Of a stretch of DNA of 64,000 bases, positions 43,166 to 51,420 are shown in pieces. The stretch comes from Isosphaera sp. (lineage in GTDB: Bacteria; Planctomycetota; Planctomycetia; Gemmatales; Gemmataceae). The position numbers and the translations under genes are program-made. The notes below the pieces were generated by a model. It was not told the DNA's origin and did not search any database. It worked only from the letters and a program-made list of their open reading frames with translations. Each line of letters begins with the position of its first letter. Position 1 is the stretch's first letter. The stretch is taken from the NCBI GenBank assembly GCA_013822345.1, contig PNKH01000005.1:1-64000 (forward strand). The letters run 5' to 3'.

Positions 43166-44434
43166 ATGACCGCCACCCCCGGCTTCTGCACCGTCGACGA
43201 GGCCCTGGACGAGCTGCGGGCCGGGCGGATGGTCGTCCTGGCCGACGACGAGCACCGCGAGAACGAGGGCGACCTCGTCATGCCGGCCGAGGTCGTCACC
43301 CCGGCCGACGTCAACTTCATCATCCGCCACGCCTGCGGCCGGCTGTGCGTCCCGATGAGCCGGGCGGTCGCCGACCAGCTCGGGCTGGAGCTGCTGCCCG
43401 GGCTGGAGCTCGACCCGTCCGCCACCCCGTTCACCCGCAACTTCGACGCCCGCCACGGGGTCACCACCGGCATCTCGGCGGCCGACCGGTGCCGGACGAT
43501 CCGGGTGTGCGCCGACCCGCGGAGCGGGCCGAACGACCTGGTCCGGGACAAGGGGCACATGGACGGGCTGGTGGCCCGGGCCGGGGGCGTGCTGGTCCGG
43601 GCCGGGCACACCGAGGGGGTGGTCGACCTGTGCCGGCTGGCCGGGTTCCGCGAGGTCGGGGTGCTGTGCGAGATCCTGAACGAGGACGGCACCATGGCCC
43701 GGGTGCCGGACCTCCACCGGTTCTGCGACCGGCACCGGCTGAAGATGTGCACCATCGCCGAGCTGATCGAGTACCGGCGGCGGCGCGAGAAGCTGGTCAA
43801 GCGGGAGATCGCCCTGAAGCTCCCGACCGGGTTCGGCACGTTCGACCTGTTCGCCTACTCGTCCCCGGTCGACCAGGAGCCGCACCTGGCCCTGACGCTC
43901 GGCGGGGTCGGGGTGGAGTCGGCCCCGGGGGTGGTGCCGCCGCAGGGCGAGCCGGTCCTGGTGCGGATGCACAGCGAGTGCCTGACCGGGGACGTGCTCC
44001 ACTCCTCGAAGTGCGACTGCGGGCCGCAGCTGGCGGTCGCGATGCGGCAGGTGGCGGCCGCCGGCCGCGGGGTGATCGTGTACATGCGGCAGGAGGGCCG
44101 CGGGATCGGGCTGTTGAACAAGCTGAGGGCGTACAAGCTGCAGCAGGACGAGGGGCTGGACACGGTCGAGGCGAACCGCCGGCTCGGGTTCGCCCCGGAC
44201 CTGCGGCACTTCGGGATCGGGGCGCAGATCCTGCACGACCTCGGGGTGCGCGACCTGCGGCTGCTGACGAACAACCCGCGGAAGGTGATCGGGCTCGAGG
44301 GGTACGGGCTGAGGATCGTGGAGCGGGTGCCGATCCAGGTGCCGGCGGGGGACCACAACCGCGATTACCTCCAGGCGAAGAAGGCGAAGCTCGGGCACCT
44401 CCTCGACGAGGTCGACCTCGGCGGCGGGGATTAG
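43166..44434 (+). CDS. ribBA: Bifunctional DHBP synthase / GTP cyclohydrolase II
   Basis: Predicted 422 residues. The N-terminal domain (about 1-205) contains DDEHRENEGDLVMPAE, the acidic metal-binding loop of DHBP synthase, and RAGHTEGVVDL. The C-terminal GTP cyclohydrolase II domain has the zinc motif HSECLTGDVLHSSKCDCG (Cys near 272, 283, 285) and MRQEGRGIGLLNKL. It makes two riboflavin precursors, 3,4-dihydroxy-2-butanone 4-phosphate and 2,5-diamino-6-ribosylamino-pyrimidinone phosphate. No FMN riboswitch is seen in the short upstream region. Confidence 0.95.
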   Translation: MTATPGFCTVDEALDELRAGRMVVLADDEHRENEGDLVMPAEVVTPADVNFIIRHACGRLCVPMSRAVADQLGLELLPGLELDPSATPFTRNFDARHGVTTGISAADRCRTIRVCADPRSGPNDLVRDKGHMDGLVARAGGVLVRAGHTEGVVDLCRLAGFREVGVLCEILNEDGTMARVPDLHRFCDRHRLKMCTIAELIEYRRRREKLVKREIALKLPTGFGTFDLFAYSSPVDQEPHLALTLGGVGVESAPGVVPPQGEPVLVRMHSECLTGDVLHSSKCDCGPQLAVAMRQVAAAGRGVIVYMRQEGRGIGLLNKLRAYKLQQDEGLDTVEANRRLGFAPDLRHFGIGAQILHDLGVRDLRLLTNNPRKVIGLEGYGLRIVERVPIQVPAGDHNRDYLQAKKAKLGHLLDEVDLGGGD

Positions 44435-44437
44435 CAG

Positions 44438-44563
44438 ACGAAGCGATCGGAACGCGGATGAAGAGGATGACAACCGGATCGAGAGGATCAGACAGAACAC
44501 AGATTTTTTCCGATCCTCCGCATCCGTCTTCCATCCTCTTCATCCGCGTTCCGATCGCTTCGT
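44438..44563. repeat. Family C palindrome, copy 2 (32-bp outer arms)
   Basis: Outer arms 44438-44469 and 44532-44563 pair perfectly (ACGAAGCGATCGGAACGCGG...). The inner sequence pairs imperfectly. It starts 4 bases after the ribBA stop. Its outer arm matches the copy at 29845-29968. Confidence 0.88.
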
Positions 44564-44618
44564 GACCGGTACCCGATACGATGACCTATTTGCAGTCCCC
44601 GCCGCCCGGTGGCCCGTC

Positions 44619-46970
44619 ATGAGTGACACCCCCGACCCCCCGGCCCCGCCGCCCGCCCACCCCGGCGCCGCCGCCGGCCTCGGCGCCCTCCGGGCGAGTC
44701 TCGCCCACGTCGTCGGCAACCGCGGCGTCGTCCGCAACGTCCGGTCGCTGTTCCGGGTCAACCAGCACGACGGGTTCGACTGCCCGGGGTGTGCCTGGCC
44801 GGAGCCGGCCCGCCCGTCGCGGCTCGGCGAGTACTGCGAGAACGGCGTCAAGGCGGTCACGTTCGAGACGACGGCGAAGCGCGTCGGCCCGGAGTTCTTC
44901 GCCGAGCACACCGTCGGGTGGCTCCGCGGGCAGACGCACCACTGGCTCGAGAACCAGGGCCGGCTCACCCACCCGATGCGGTACGACCGCCCAACCGACC
45001 GGTACGTCCCGGTGACGTGGGACGAGGCGTTCGGGCTGATCGGCGCGCACCTCCGCGGCCTCGACCACCCCGACCGGGCGCTGTTCTACACGTCCGGCCG
45101 GACGAGCAACGAGGCGGCGTTCCTGTACCAGCTGTTCGCCCGCCGGCTCGGCACGAACAACCTCCCCGACTGCTCGAACATGTGCCACGAGTCGAGCGGG
45201 GCGGCGATGCTGCCGACGCTCGGGGTGGGGAAGGGGACGGTCACGCTGGAGGACTTCGACCACGCCGACGCGATCTTCGTCATCGGCCAGAACCCGGGGA
45301 CGAACCACCCGCGGATGCTCACGGAGCTGCAGCGGGCGTCGGAGCGCGGGGCGAAGGTCGTCACCTTCAACCCGCTGCGGGAGCCGGGGCTGGTGCGGTT
45401 CACCCACCCGAAGCACCCGCTCCGGACGCTGTTCGGCCGCGGCACCCCGATCTCGTCGCACTACTACCAGGTGACCGTCGGCGGTGACCTCGCGGCCCTC
45501 GCCGGGGTCTGCAAGCACGTCCTCGACGCCGACGCCGTCGACCGGGCGTTCGTCGCCGAGCACACCGACGGGTTCGAGGCGTTCGCCGGGCAGGTGCGGG
45601 CGACCGACTGGGCGACGATCGAGAGGCAATCCGGCCTGACCCGCGACCAGCTGCGCGAGGCGGCCGAGGTGTACGTCAAGGCCGACCGCGTCATCGCGTG
45701 CTGGGCGATGGGCCTCACCCAGCACAAGTACGCTGTCGCCACCATCCAGATGGTCGTGAACCTGCTCCTCATGCGCGGGAACGTCGGCAGGCCGGGGGCG
45801 GGGGCGTGCCCGGTCCGCGGGCACTCGAACGTCCAGGGCGACCGGACGATGGGGATCATCGAGCGGCCGACGGAGACGTTCCTCGCGTCGCTGCGGCGCG
45901 TGTTCGGGTTCGAGCCGCCGCACCACCACGGGCACGACGTGGTCGGGGCGATCAACTCGATGGCCGACGGCAGCGCGACGGTGTTCGTCGGGATGGGCGG
46001 GAACTTCGCGGCCGCGACCCCGGACACCGAGTTCACCGAGGCGGCGCTGGCGAAGTGCGCCCTGACCGTCCACGTCAGCACCAAGCTGAACCGCAGCCAC
46101 CTGTGCCCCGGGAAGGACGCGCTGATCCTGCCGTGCCTCGGGCGGAGCGAGGCCGACGTGCAGGCGGCCGGGCCGCAGAAGGTGACGGTCGAGGACTCGA
46201 TGAGCATGGTCCACGCCTCGGCCGGGCGGAACCCGCCGGCGTCGGAACACCTCCGGTCGGAGGTGGCGATCGTCTGCGGGATGGCGGCGGCGACCTGGCC
46301 CGACGGCGGCGGGATCGACTGGGACGGCTTCCGGTCGGACTACCGCACCATCCGGGCGAAGATCGCCGACGTGTACCCGCAGCTGTTCGCCGACTTCGAG
46401 AAGCGGGTCGAAGCGCCGGGCGGGTTCTACCTCGGCAACCCGGCCCGCGACCGGCGGTGGCTGACGCCGACCGGGAAGGCCCGGTTCACCGCACACCCGG
46501 TCCCCGATTTGACCCTGCCGCCCGGCCAACTGCGGCTGATGACGATCCGGTCCCACGACCAGTTCAACACGACCGTCTACGACCTGCACGACCGCTACCG
46601 CGGCGTCCACGGGACGCGGATGGTCGTCTTCCTCCACCCGGCCGACATTGCCGCGCGCGGCCTGAGGGAGGGGCAGGAGGTCGACCTCCACAGCCACACC
46701 GCCGAGGACGGGCTGACCCGGACCGCAACCGGGTTCAAGGTCGTGCCGTACGACATTCCGCGCGGGTGCGCCGCGGCGTACTTCCCGGAGACGAACGGCC
46801 TCGTGTCGAAGGACAGCTTCGCCCTCGTCAGCCGGACCCCGCTGTCGAAGTTCATCCCGCTCACCGTCACCCCCGCCGGCGTCCCGGCCCCGCGCCCCGC
46901 CGCGACCCCCGACCTACCCCTCGGCCCGGCCGACAAGCCGACCGCCCACCCCCCACTCGCCAGCGGCTGA
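44619..46970 (+). CDS. Molybdopterin oxidoreductase, FdhF/YdeP type
   Basis: Predicted 783 residues. FDCPGCAWPEP near residue 53 is the YdeP-family hallmark, and SNMCHESSGAA near 186 holds the Cys that can ligate the molybdenum. The cofactor domains include FVIGQNPGTNHPRMLTELQ near 230 and VRGHSNVQGDRTMGIIERP near 405. A C-terminal molydopterin-dinucleotide-binding domain includes MTIRSHDQFNTTVYD. It is cytoplasmic because no Tat signal is seen. The reaction is unproven; E. coli YdeP is linked to acid resistance. It is coupled to fdhD, needed for sulfuration of FDH-type cofactors. The ATG chosen is the one after a palindrome-free leader. Confidence 0.88.
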   Translation: MSDTPDPPAPPPAHPGAAAGLGALRASLAHVVGNRGVVRNVRSLFRVNQHDGFDCPGCAWPEPARPSRLGEYCENGVKAVTFETTAKRVGPEFFAEHTVGWLRGQTHHWLENQGRLTHPMRYDRPTDRYVPVTWDEAFGLIGAHLRGLDHPDRALFYTSGRTSNEAAFLYQLFARRLGTNNLPDCSNMCHESSGAAMLPTLGVGKGTVTLEDFDHADAIFVIGQNPGTNHPRMLTELQRASERGAKVVTFNPLREPGLVRFTHPKHPLRTLFGRGTPISSHYYQVTVGGDLAALAGVCKHVLDADAVDRAFVAEHTDGFEAFAGQVRATDWATIERQSGLTRDQLREAAEVYVKADRVIACWAMGLTQHKYAVATIQMVVNLLLMRGNVGRPGAGACPVRGHSNVQGDRTMGIIERPTETFLASLRRVFGFEPPHHHGHDVVGAINSMADGSATVFVGMGGNFAAATPDTEFTEAALAKCALTVHVSTKLNRSHLCPGKDALILPCLGRSEADVQAAGPQKVTVEDSMSMVHASAGRNPPASEHLRSEVAIVCGMAAATWPDGGGIDWDGFRSDYRTIRAKIADVYPQLFADFEKRVEAPGGFYLGNPARDRRWLTPTGKARFTAHPVPDLTLPPGQLRLMTIRSHDQFNTTVYDLHDRYRGVHGTRMVVFLHPADIAARGLREGQEVDLHSHTAEDGLTRTATGFKVVPYDIPRGCAAAYFPETNGLVSKDSFALVSRTPLSKFIPLTVTPAGVPAPRPAATPDLPLGPADKPTAHPPLASG

Positions 46971-46972
46971 CC

Positions 46973-47797
46973 GTGCCCACCGACCCGACCGCCGCCGCCC
47001 GCGTCGTCCGGTTCCCGTCCGGGGTCGCGGAGGCCGACCGCTTGGCGGTCGAGGAGCCGGTCGAGATCCGGGTGGACGGCGAGCCGCTCGCGGTCACCAT
47101 GCGGACGCCCGGCGACGACCCGGACCTGGCCGCCGGGTTCTGCCTCACCGAAGGCGTCATCGACCACCCGGACGAGTTGGAGCGCGCGGACGCCTGCACC
47201 GAGGCGGACTACGGCAACGTCGTGCTGGTGACGCTCGCCGGGGCGGCCCGCGAGCGGTGGCGCGCCCGGGCCGACCGCGCCCGCCGCGACCTCTACCTGT
47301 CGAGCTCGTGCGGCCTGTGCGGCACCCGGACGATCGACCGGCTGGAGCGCCGCGTCTCGCCGCTCCCGGCGTTCACCGTCCCGGCCGACGTGCTGGGTCG
47401 GCTCCCGGCGGCGATGGCGGACGTTCAGGAGGCGTTCGCCCGGACCGGCGGGCTGCACGCGGCCGCGCTGTTCGCCCCCGGCGGCCGGCTGCGGCTCCTG
47501 CGCGAGGACGTCGGCCGGCACAACGCGGTGGACAAGGTGATCGGGGCGCTCTTGCTGAGCGGGCAGTTGCCGTGCGGCGCGGCGGTGCTACTGGTGTCGG
47601 GGCGGGCGAGCTTCGAGCTGGTGCAGAAGGCGGCGCGGGCCGGGATCGCGATGCTCGCCGCGGTCGGGGCGCCGTCGAGCCTGGCGGTCGAGGCCGCGGA
47701 CCGGTTCGGGATGACGCTGGTCGGGTTCCTCCGCCCGGACCGGTTCAACGTGTACGCCCACGCCGGCCGGGTGGGCGGTGCCGCGTCCGACTGCTAA
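46973..47797 (+). CDS. fdhD: Formate dehydrogenase accessory sulfurtransferase FdhD
   Basis: Predicted 274 residues from a GTG 2 bases beyond the oxidoreductase stop. The CxxC active site lies in SSSCGLCGTR near 112-117, followed by GGLHAAALF near 163 and LREDVGRHNAVDKVIGA near 180. VSGRASFELVQKA near 205 completes the family pattern. FdhD passes sulfur from IscS to the molybdenum cofactor of FDH-like enzymes. The tight gap to the upstream oxidoreductase supports that this enzyme is its client. Confidence 0.95.
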   Translation: MPTDPTAAARVVRFPSGVAEADRLAVEEPVEIRVDGEPLAVTMRTPGDDPDLAAGFCLTEGVIDHPDELERADACTEADYGNVVLVTLAGAARERWRARADRARRDLYLSSSCGLCGTRTIDRLERRVSPLPAFTVPADVLGRLPAAMADVQEAFARTGGLHAAALFAPGGRLRLLREDVGRHNAVDKVIGALLLSGQLPCGAAVLLVSGRASFELVQKAARAGIAMLAAVGAPSSLAVEAADRFGMTLVGFLRPDRFNVYAHAGRVGGAASDC

Positions 47798-47834
47798 CAC
47801 ATCCGGGCTACACCTCCCGACGCAGGGATCCGCC

Positions 47835-49238
47835 ATGACCGACCCCGCCCCGGAGTCGCCGAGGCCGCGCTCGCGGGCGTGGGTCGTGTGGGCCGTACTC
47901 GCCCTCGCCGGCGTCGGGGCCGCCGCGTACCTCGGGTGGCCGCTCCTCGCCCGCGCCCTCGACACCGTCTCGACCGACGACGCCTACGTCACCGGGCACG
48001 TCACCTTCGTCGCCCCGCGGGTGGCCGGGCAGGTGACCCGGGTGTACGTCGACGACAACTACCGGGTGAAAACGGGGGAGAAGCTCCTGGAGCTCGACCC
48101 GGAGCCGTACCAGAAGGTGGTCGACATCCGGCAGGCGGCGGTCGACCAGGCGAAGGCGGACCGGGTCGCGGCCGAGACGAAGGTGGCGTCGGCGATCGCC
48201 CAGGCCCGGGCGCAGAAGTGGAAGCTGGAGCTGGCCGGCCAGTTGGTCGACGACCAGATCGCCGGGATCAAGGCGAAGGCGGCCGCGTACCGCAGCCAGG
48301 TCGCCATCCGGGAGAAGGCGGACGCCGACCTCGGCCGGGCGAAGGAGGGGTTCGACAAGGGGGCGATCAGCCAGGAGCAGCTCGACCAGCGGCGGGAGGC
48401 GGTGAAGGTCGCCCAGGCGCTGGCGACCCAGGCGCTCGACGAGGTGTACGAGGCCCGGGCGGCGCTCGGCCTGCCGCAGCCCGGCGGGACCGGCCCGGAA
48501 CTCACCGCCGTCCCCGCCGACCTGAACCAGACGCACGCCAGCGTCCGCCAGGCCCTCGCCGACCTCGTCCAGACCCTGACCGACCTCGGGTACCCGCTCG
48601 CCGACGTCCGCGACACGCCGCGGCAGTTCCTCGACCGCCTCCGGGAGTACGACGCCGGGGAGACCAAGGTGCTCCTCGAGAAGGTGCTGAAGACGGCCCC
48701 GGCGGTGAAGCAGGCCGACGCCAGGCTCGCCGCCGCGGAGGCCGACCTCGCGGCCGCGAACCTGAACCTGTCGTACTGCACGGTGTACGCCGGGATCGAC
48801 GGGGTCGTCACCCGGCGGAACGTGAACCCCGGGAACAACGTCCAGACCGGGCAGCAGGTGATGGCGGTTCGGTCGCTCACCGAGATCTGGGTCGAGGCGA
48901 ACTTCAAGGAGACATCCCTCGACTACCTGGCCATCGGCCACCCGGTCGACCTGGAGGTGGACATGTACGGGTCGAAGAAGCGGTTCCGCGGGCGGATCAG
49001 CGGGTTCACCTACGGGACCGGACAGACGCTCGCCCTGCTCCCGCCCCAGAACGCGACCGGGAACTTCGTCAAGGTCACCCAGCGGCTGCCGGTCCGCATC
49101 CACCTGGAGGGGTACGACCCGAACGGGGAGAACCCGCTCTTCGCCGGGCTGTCGGTCGTCCCGTACGTCCGGTACAAGGACGCCCCGACCGGCCCGGACG
49201 CCGGGAAGCGGCTCCAGACCCTGCGGGACGGGCGGTGA
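47835..49238 (+). CDS. HlyD/EmrA-family membrane-fusion protein
   Basis: Predicted 467 residues. One N-terminal membrane helix lies near 17-37 (VWAVLALAGVGAAAYLGW). The barrel-sandwich half-motif STDDAYVTGHVTFVAPRVAG follows. A long helical hairpin with a heptad character covers about 100-250, then the second half-motif YCTVYAGIDGVVTRRNVNPG. The membrane-fusion subunit connects an inner-membrane pump to the outer membrane. The DHA2-type pump begins 3 bases after its stop. Confidence 0.9.
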   Translation: MTDPAPESPRPRSRAWVVWAVLALAGVGAAAYLGWPLLARALDTVSTDDAYVTGHVTFVAPRVAGQVTRVYVDDNYRVKTGEKLLELDPEPYQKVVDIRQAAVDQAKADRVAAETKVASAIAQARAQKWKLELAGQLVDDQIAGIKAKAAAYRSQVAIREKADADLGRAKEGFDKGAISQEQLDQRREAVKVAQALATQALDEVYEARAALGLPQPGGTGPELTAVPADLNQTHASVRQALADLVQTLTDLGYPLADVRDTPRQFLDRLREYDAGETKVLLEKVLKTAPAVKQADARLAAAEADLAAANLNLSYCTVYAGIDGVVTRRNVNPGNNVQTGQQVMAVRSLTEIWVEANFKETSLDYLAIGHPVDLEVDMYGSKKRFRGRISGFTYGTGQTLALLPPQNATGNFVKVTQRLPVRIHLEGYDPNGENPLFAGLSVVPYVRYKDAPTGPDAGKRLQTLRDGR

Positions 49239-49241
49239 CGC

Positions 49242-50804
49242 ATGGCCCGCCCCGCGAACCCCTGGGTCGTCGCCGCCGTGGTGACCGTCCCGGCCGTCCT
49301 GGAGATGGCCCTCCTGACGATCGCCGGGACGTCCACCGCGTACATCGTCGGCGGGCTGGGCGGGTCCCCGGACGACGGGTTCTGGGTCGGCAACGCCTAC
49401 ATGGGCACCGTCGGGGTGGCGATGGCGGTGTCCGGGTGGTTCTCGGACCGCCTCGGGCGGAAGCGGTTCCTGCTCCCGTCGCTGGCCGGGTTCGCCCTGT
49501 TCACCGCCCTGTGCGGGCTGGCCTCCGGGATGTACGAGCTGATCCTCTACCGGACGCTCCAGGGGGTGGCCGGCGGGGGGATCGTGCCGGCCGCCCAGGG
49601 GGTCATCCTCGACGCCTTCCCGAAGGACCGCCAGGCGGTGCCGCTCGCCCTGTACGGGGCCGGCTGCTTCGCCGGCATCTTCGCCGGCCCGGCCCTCGGC
49701 GGGTACCTGACCGACGCCCTGTCGTGGCGGTGGGTGTTCCTCGTCGCCGTCCCGCCCGCGGTCCTGTCCCTGGCGGCCGTCGCGCTCGTGGTCCACGACC
49801 CGCCGGCGCTCCGGGCCCGGCGGGCCGTCCTCCTCTCCCGCCCGGTCCGGTTCGACTACGCGGGGCTCGCGCTGATCGCGGTCGGCATCGTCTCCCTGCA
49901 AACCTTCGTGGGGAAGGGCCAGGAGTGGGACTGGTTCCGGGACCCGTTCGGCCGGGTCCAGGCGTGCTTCGCCGGGGCGGTGGCCGGGCTCGGGCTGGCC
50001 CTCTACCGGGAGCTGCGGGCGGCCGAGCCGCTGGTCGATCTCCGTCCGTTCGCCGACCGGCACTTCGCCGCGTCCGCCCTCGCCTTCGGGTTCGGGTACG
50101 CCCTGCTGTACGGGTCCAGCGCCGCGCTGGGGCCGCTACTGGCCTCCCTGTTCGGGTACACCGCGACCTGGGTGGGGGTGGTCCAGGCGCCGGCCGCGGT
50201 GGTCGGGATCCCGGCCCTGCTCGTCGTGATCTGGCTGATCGCCCGCGGGGTCGACGGCCGGTGGCTGATGCTCGCCGGCCTCGTCGTCCTGGTGGGCGGG
50301 TTCTTCTGGATGAGCCGGATGACCGTGTACCTCAGCCCGGGGGAGGTGGCGACCCCGCGGGCGGTCCAGGTGTTCGGCCTGATCCTGGTCCTGATCCCGT
50401 GTATGTCCACCGCCTACCAGTCCGTCCCGCGCGACCAGGTGGCGGCGGCGGCCGGCCTGTTCTCGTTCCTCCGGTTCACCGGCGGGGCGGTCGGCACGGC
50501 CCTCGGGGCGACGCTGCTGGAGCGGCGGGGGCAGTTCCACACCCAGCGGCTCGGGGAGGGCTGGGACGCGCTGGACCCGAGGCTGCGGGAGGCCCACGAC
50601 GCCCTCGCCGGGGAGTTCCTGAAGGCGACCGGCGACCCGGCGGCGGCCGGGGCGATGGCGTGGGACTGGCTGAACACCCTGCGGGACAACCAGGCCCTGT
50701 CGCTCGCCGCGTTCGACGTGTACTGGGTGGGGGCGTGGGCCGCCCTGGGGCTGCTGGTGCTGATCGCGATGATGCGCGGCCCGCCCGCGCCCGCCGGGGG
50801 GTGA
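49242..50804 (+). CDS. DHA2-family drug/solute efflux transporter (EmrB/QacA-like)
   Basis: Predicted 520 residues with about 14 hydrophobic segments, as for the DHA2 group. The loop motif SGWFSDRLGRKRFLLPSL lies near 62-80, and antiporter motif GGGIVPAAQGVIL with PALGGYLTD near 105-155. It would expel toxic organic compounds by proton antiport, working with the adjacent EmrA-like protein. An outer-membrane TolC partner is not encoded nearby. The start has TGACGC rather than a good Shine-Dalgarno, but it overlaps the tight junction. Confidence 0.9.
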   Translation: MARPANPWVVAAVVTVPAVLEMALLTIAGTSTAYIVGGLGGSPDDGFWVGNAYMGTVGVAMAVSGWFSDRLGRKRFLLPSLAGFALFTALCGLASGMYELILYRTLQGVAGGGIVPAAQGVILDAFPKDRQAVPLALYGAGCFAGIFAGPALGGYLTDALSWRWVFLVAVPPAVLSLAAVALVVHDPPALRARRAVLLSRPVRFDYAGLALIAVGIVSLQTFVGKGQEWDWFRDPFGRVQACFAGAVAGLGLALYRELRAAEPLVDLRPFADRHFAASALAFGFGYALLYGSSAALGPLLASLFGYTATWVGVVQAPAAVVGIPALLVVIWLIARGVDGRWLMLAGLVVLVGGFFWMSRMTVYLSPGEVATPRAVQVFGLILVLIPCMSTAYQSVPRDQVAAAAGLFSFLRFTGGAVGTALGATLLERRGQFHTQRLGEGWDALDPRLREAHDALAGEFLKATGDPAAAGAMAWDWLNTLRDNQALSLAAFDVYWVGAWAALGLLVLIAMMRGPPAPAGG

Positions 50805-50815
50805 GCCTCCCCCGC

Positions 50816-51349
50816 TCAACCGATCACGCGATCGGCCAGCTTCCGGAGGGCGAAGTCGCGGGCCGCCTCGTACTCCTCGTCCGACGCGCACCCCGCCCGC
50901 GGGATGATCGCGGCCGACACCCCGGTCACGTAGATGTATGTGGCGTGGCCGACGTCCTCGACGCCCTTCATGTTCTGCCATCGTGCCTCGTAGCGGTCCG
51001 CCTCGGTGACGAAAACCAGCCGGTCGTCGGTGAGGATGAGTCTGGCTTCCCCGGTCACGCCGCCGATGTCCATCCGCTCGAGGTACGCCCGGACGCCGCC
51101 CTCCAGAACCCGGCGGCGCGCGAACGGGTACACGGCCGCGTAGGCGACGGCGACGATCGCCAGCCCGGTCGCGTAGTAGTTCAACTTCGGGTCGTTGAAC
51201 CGTGCCAGCTCGACGGCGCCGATCGCCGCGACGAGCGGGGGCAGAAACCACTCGATCAGGTACGTCACCCACCCGGCCTGTACCTTCCGGGCGCTGTGGG
51301 TGGCGAAGGCGACGTAGTCCTCGAAGGTGAACGTGTACCGAATCTCCAC
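50816..51349 (-). CDS. Small YcxB-like membrane protein
   Basis: Predicted 177 residues. GTG start with GGAGGG upstream. The N-terminal YTFTFEDYVAFATHSARK is followed by two hydrophobic segments near 40-75 (LIEWFLPPLVAAIGAVEL and YYATGLAIVAVAYAAVYPF) and a C-terminal beta-rich part ending YIYVTGVSAAIIPRAG. This is the YcxB-like layout, a family with unknown role. It lies downstream of the giant heme protein on the same strand, after a strong hairpin. Confidence 0.7.
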   Translation of the reverse strand: MEIRYTFTFEDYVAFATHSARKVQAGWVTYLIEWFLPPLVAAIGAVELARFNDPKLNYYATGLAIVAVAYAAVYPFARRRVLEGGVRAYLERMDIGGVTGEARLILTDDRLVFVTEADRYEARWQNMKGVEDVGHATYIYVTGVSAAIIPRAGCASDEEYEAARDFALRKLADRVIG

Positions 51350-51367
51350 CGCACCCTCCGGAACGGG

Positions 51368-51407
51368 CGGCGGGGCGGGGCGCGGATGTCCGCGCCCCGC
51401 CCCGCCG
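51368..51407 (-). terminator. GC-rich hairpin after the giant heme protein gene
   Basis: A perfect 19-bp stem (51368-51386 with 51389-51407) with a minimal loop, 13 bases beyond the stop in the minus direction. It probably ends the 1702-codon transcript. Confidence 0.6.
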
Positions 51408-51420
51408 CGCGACCGCCGCG

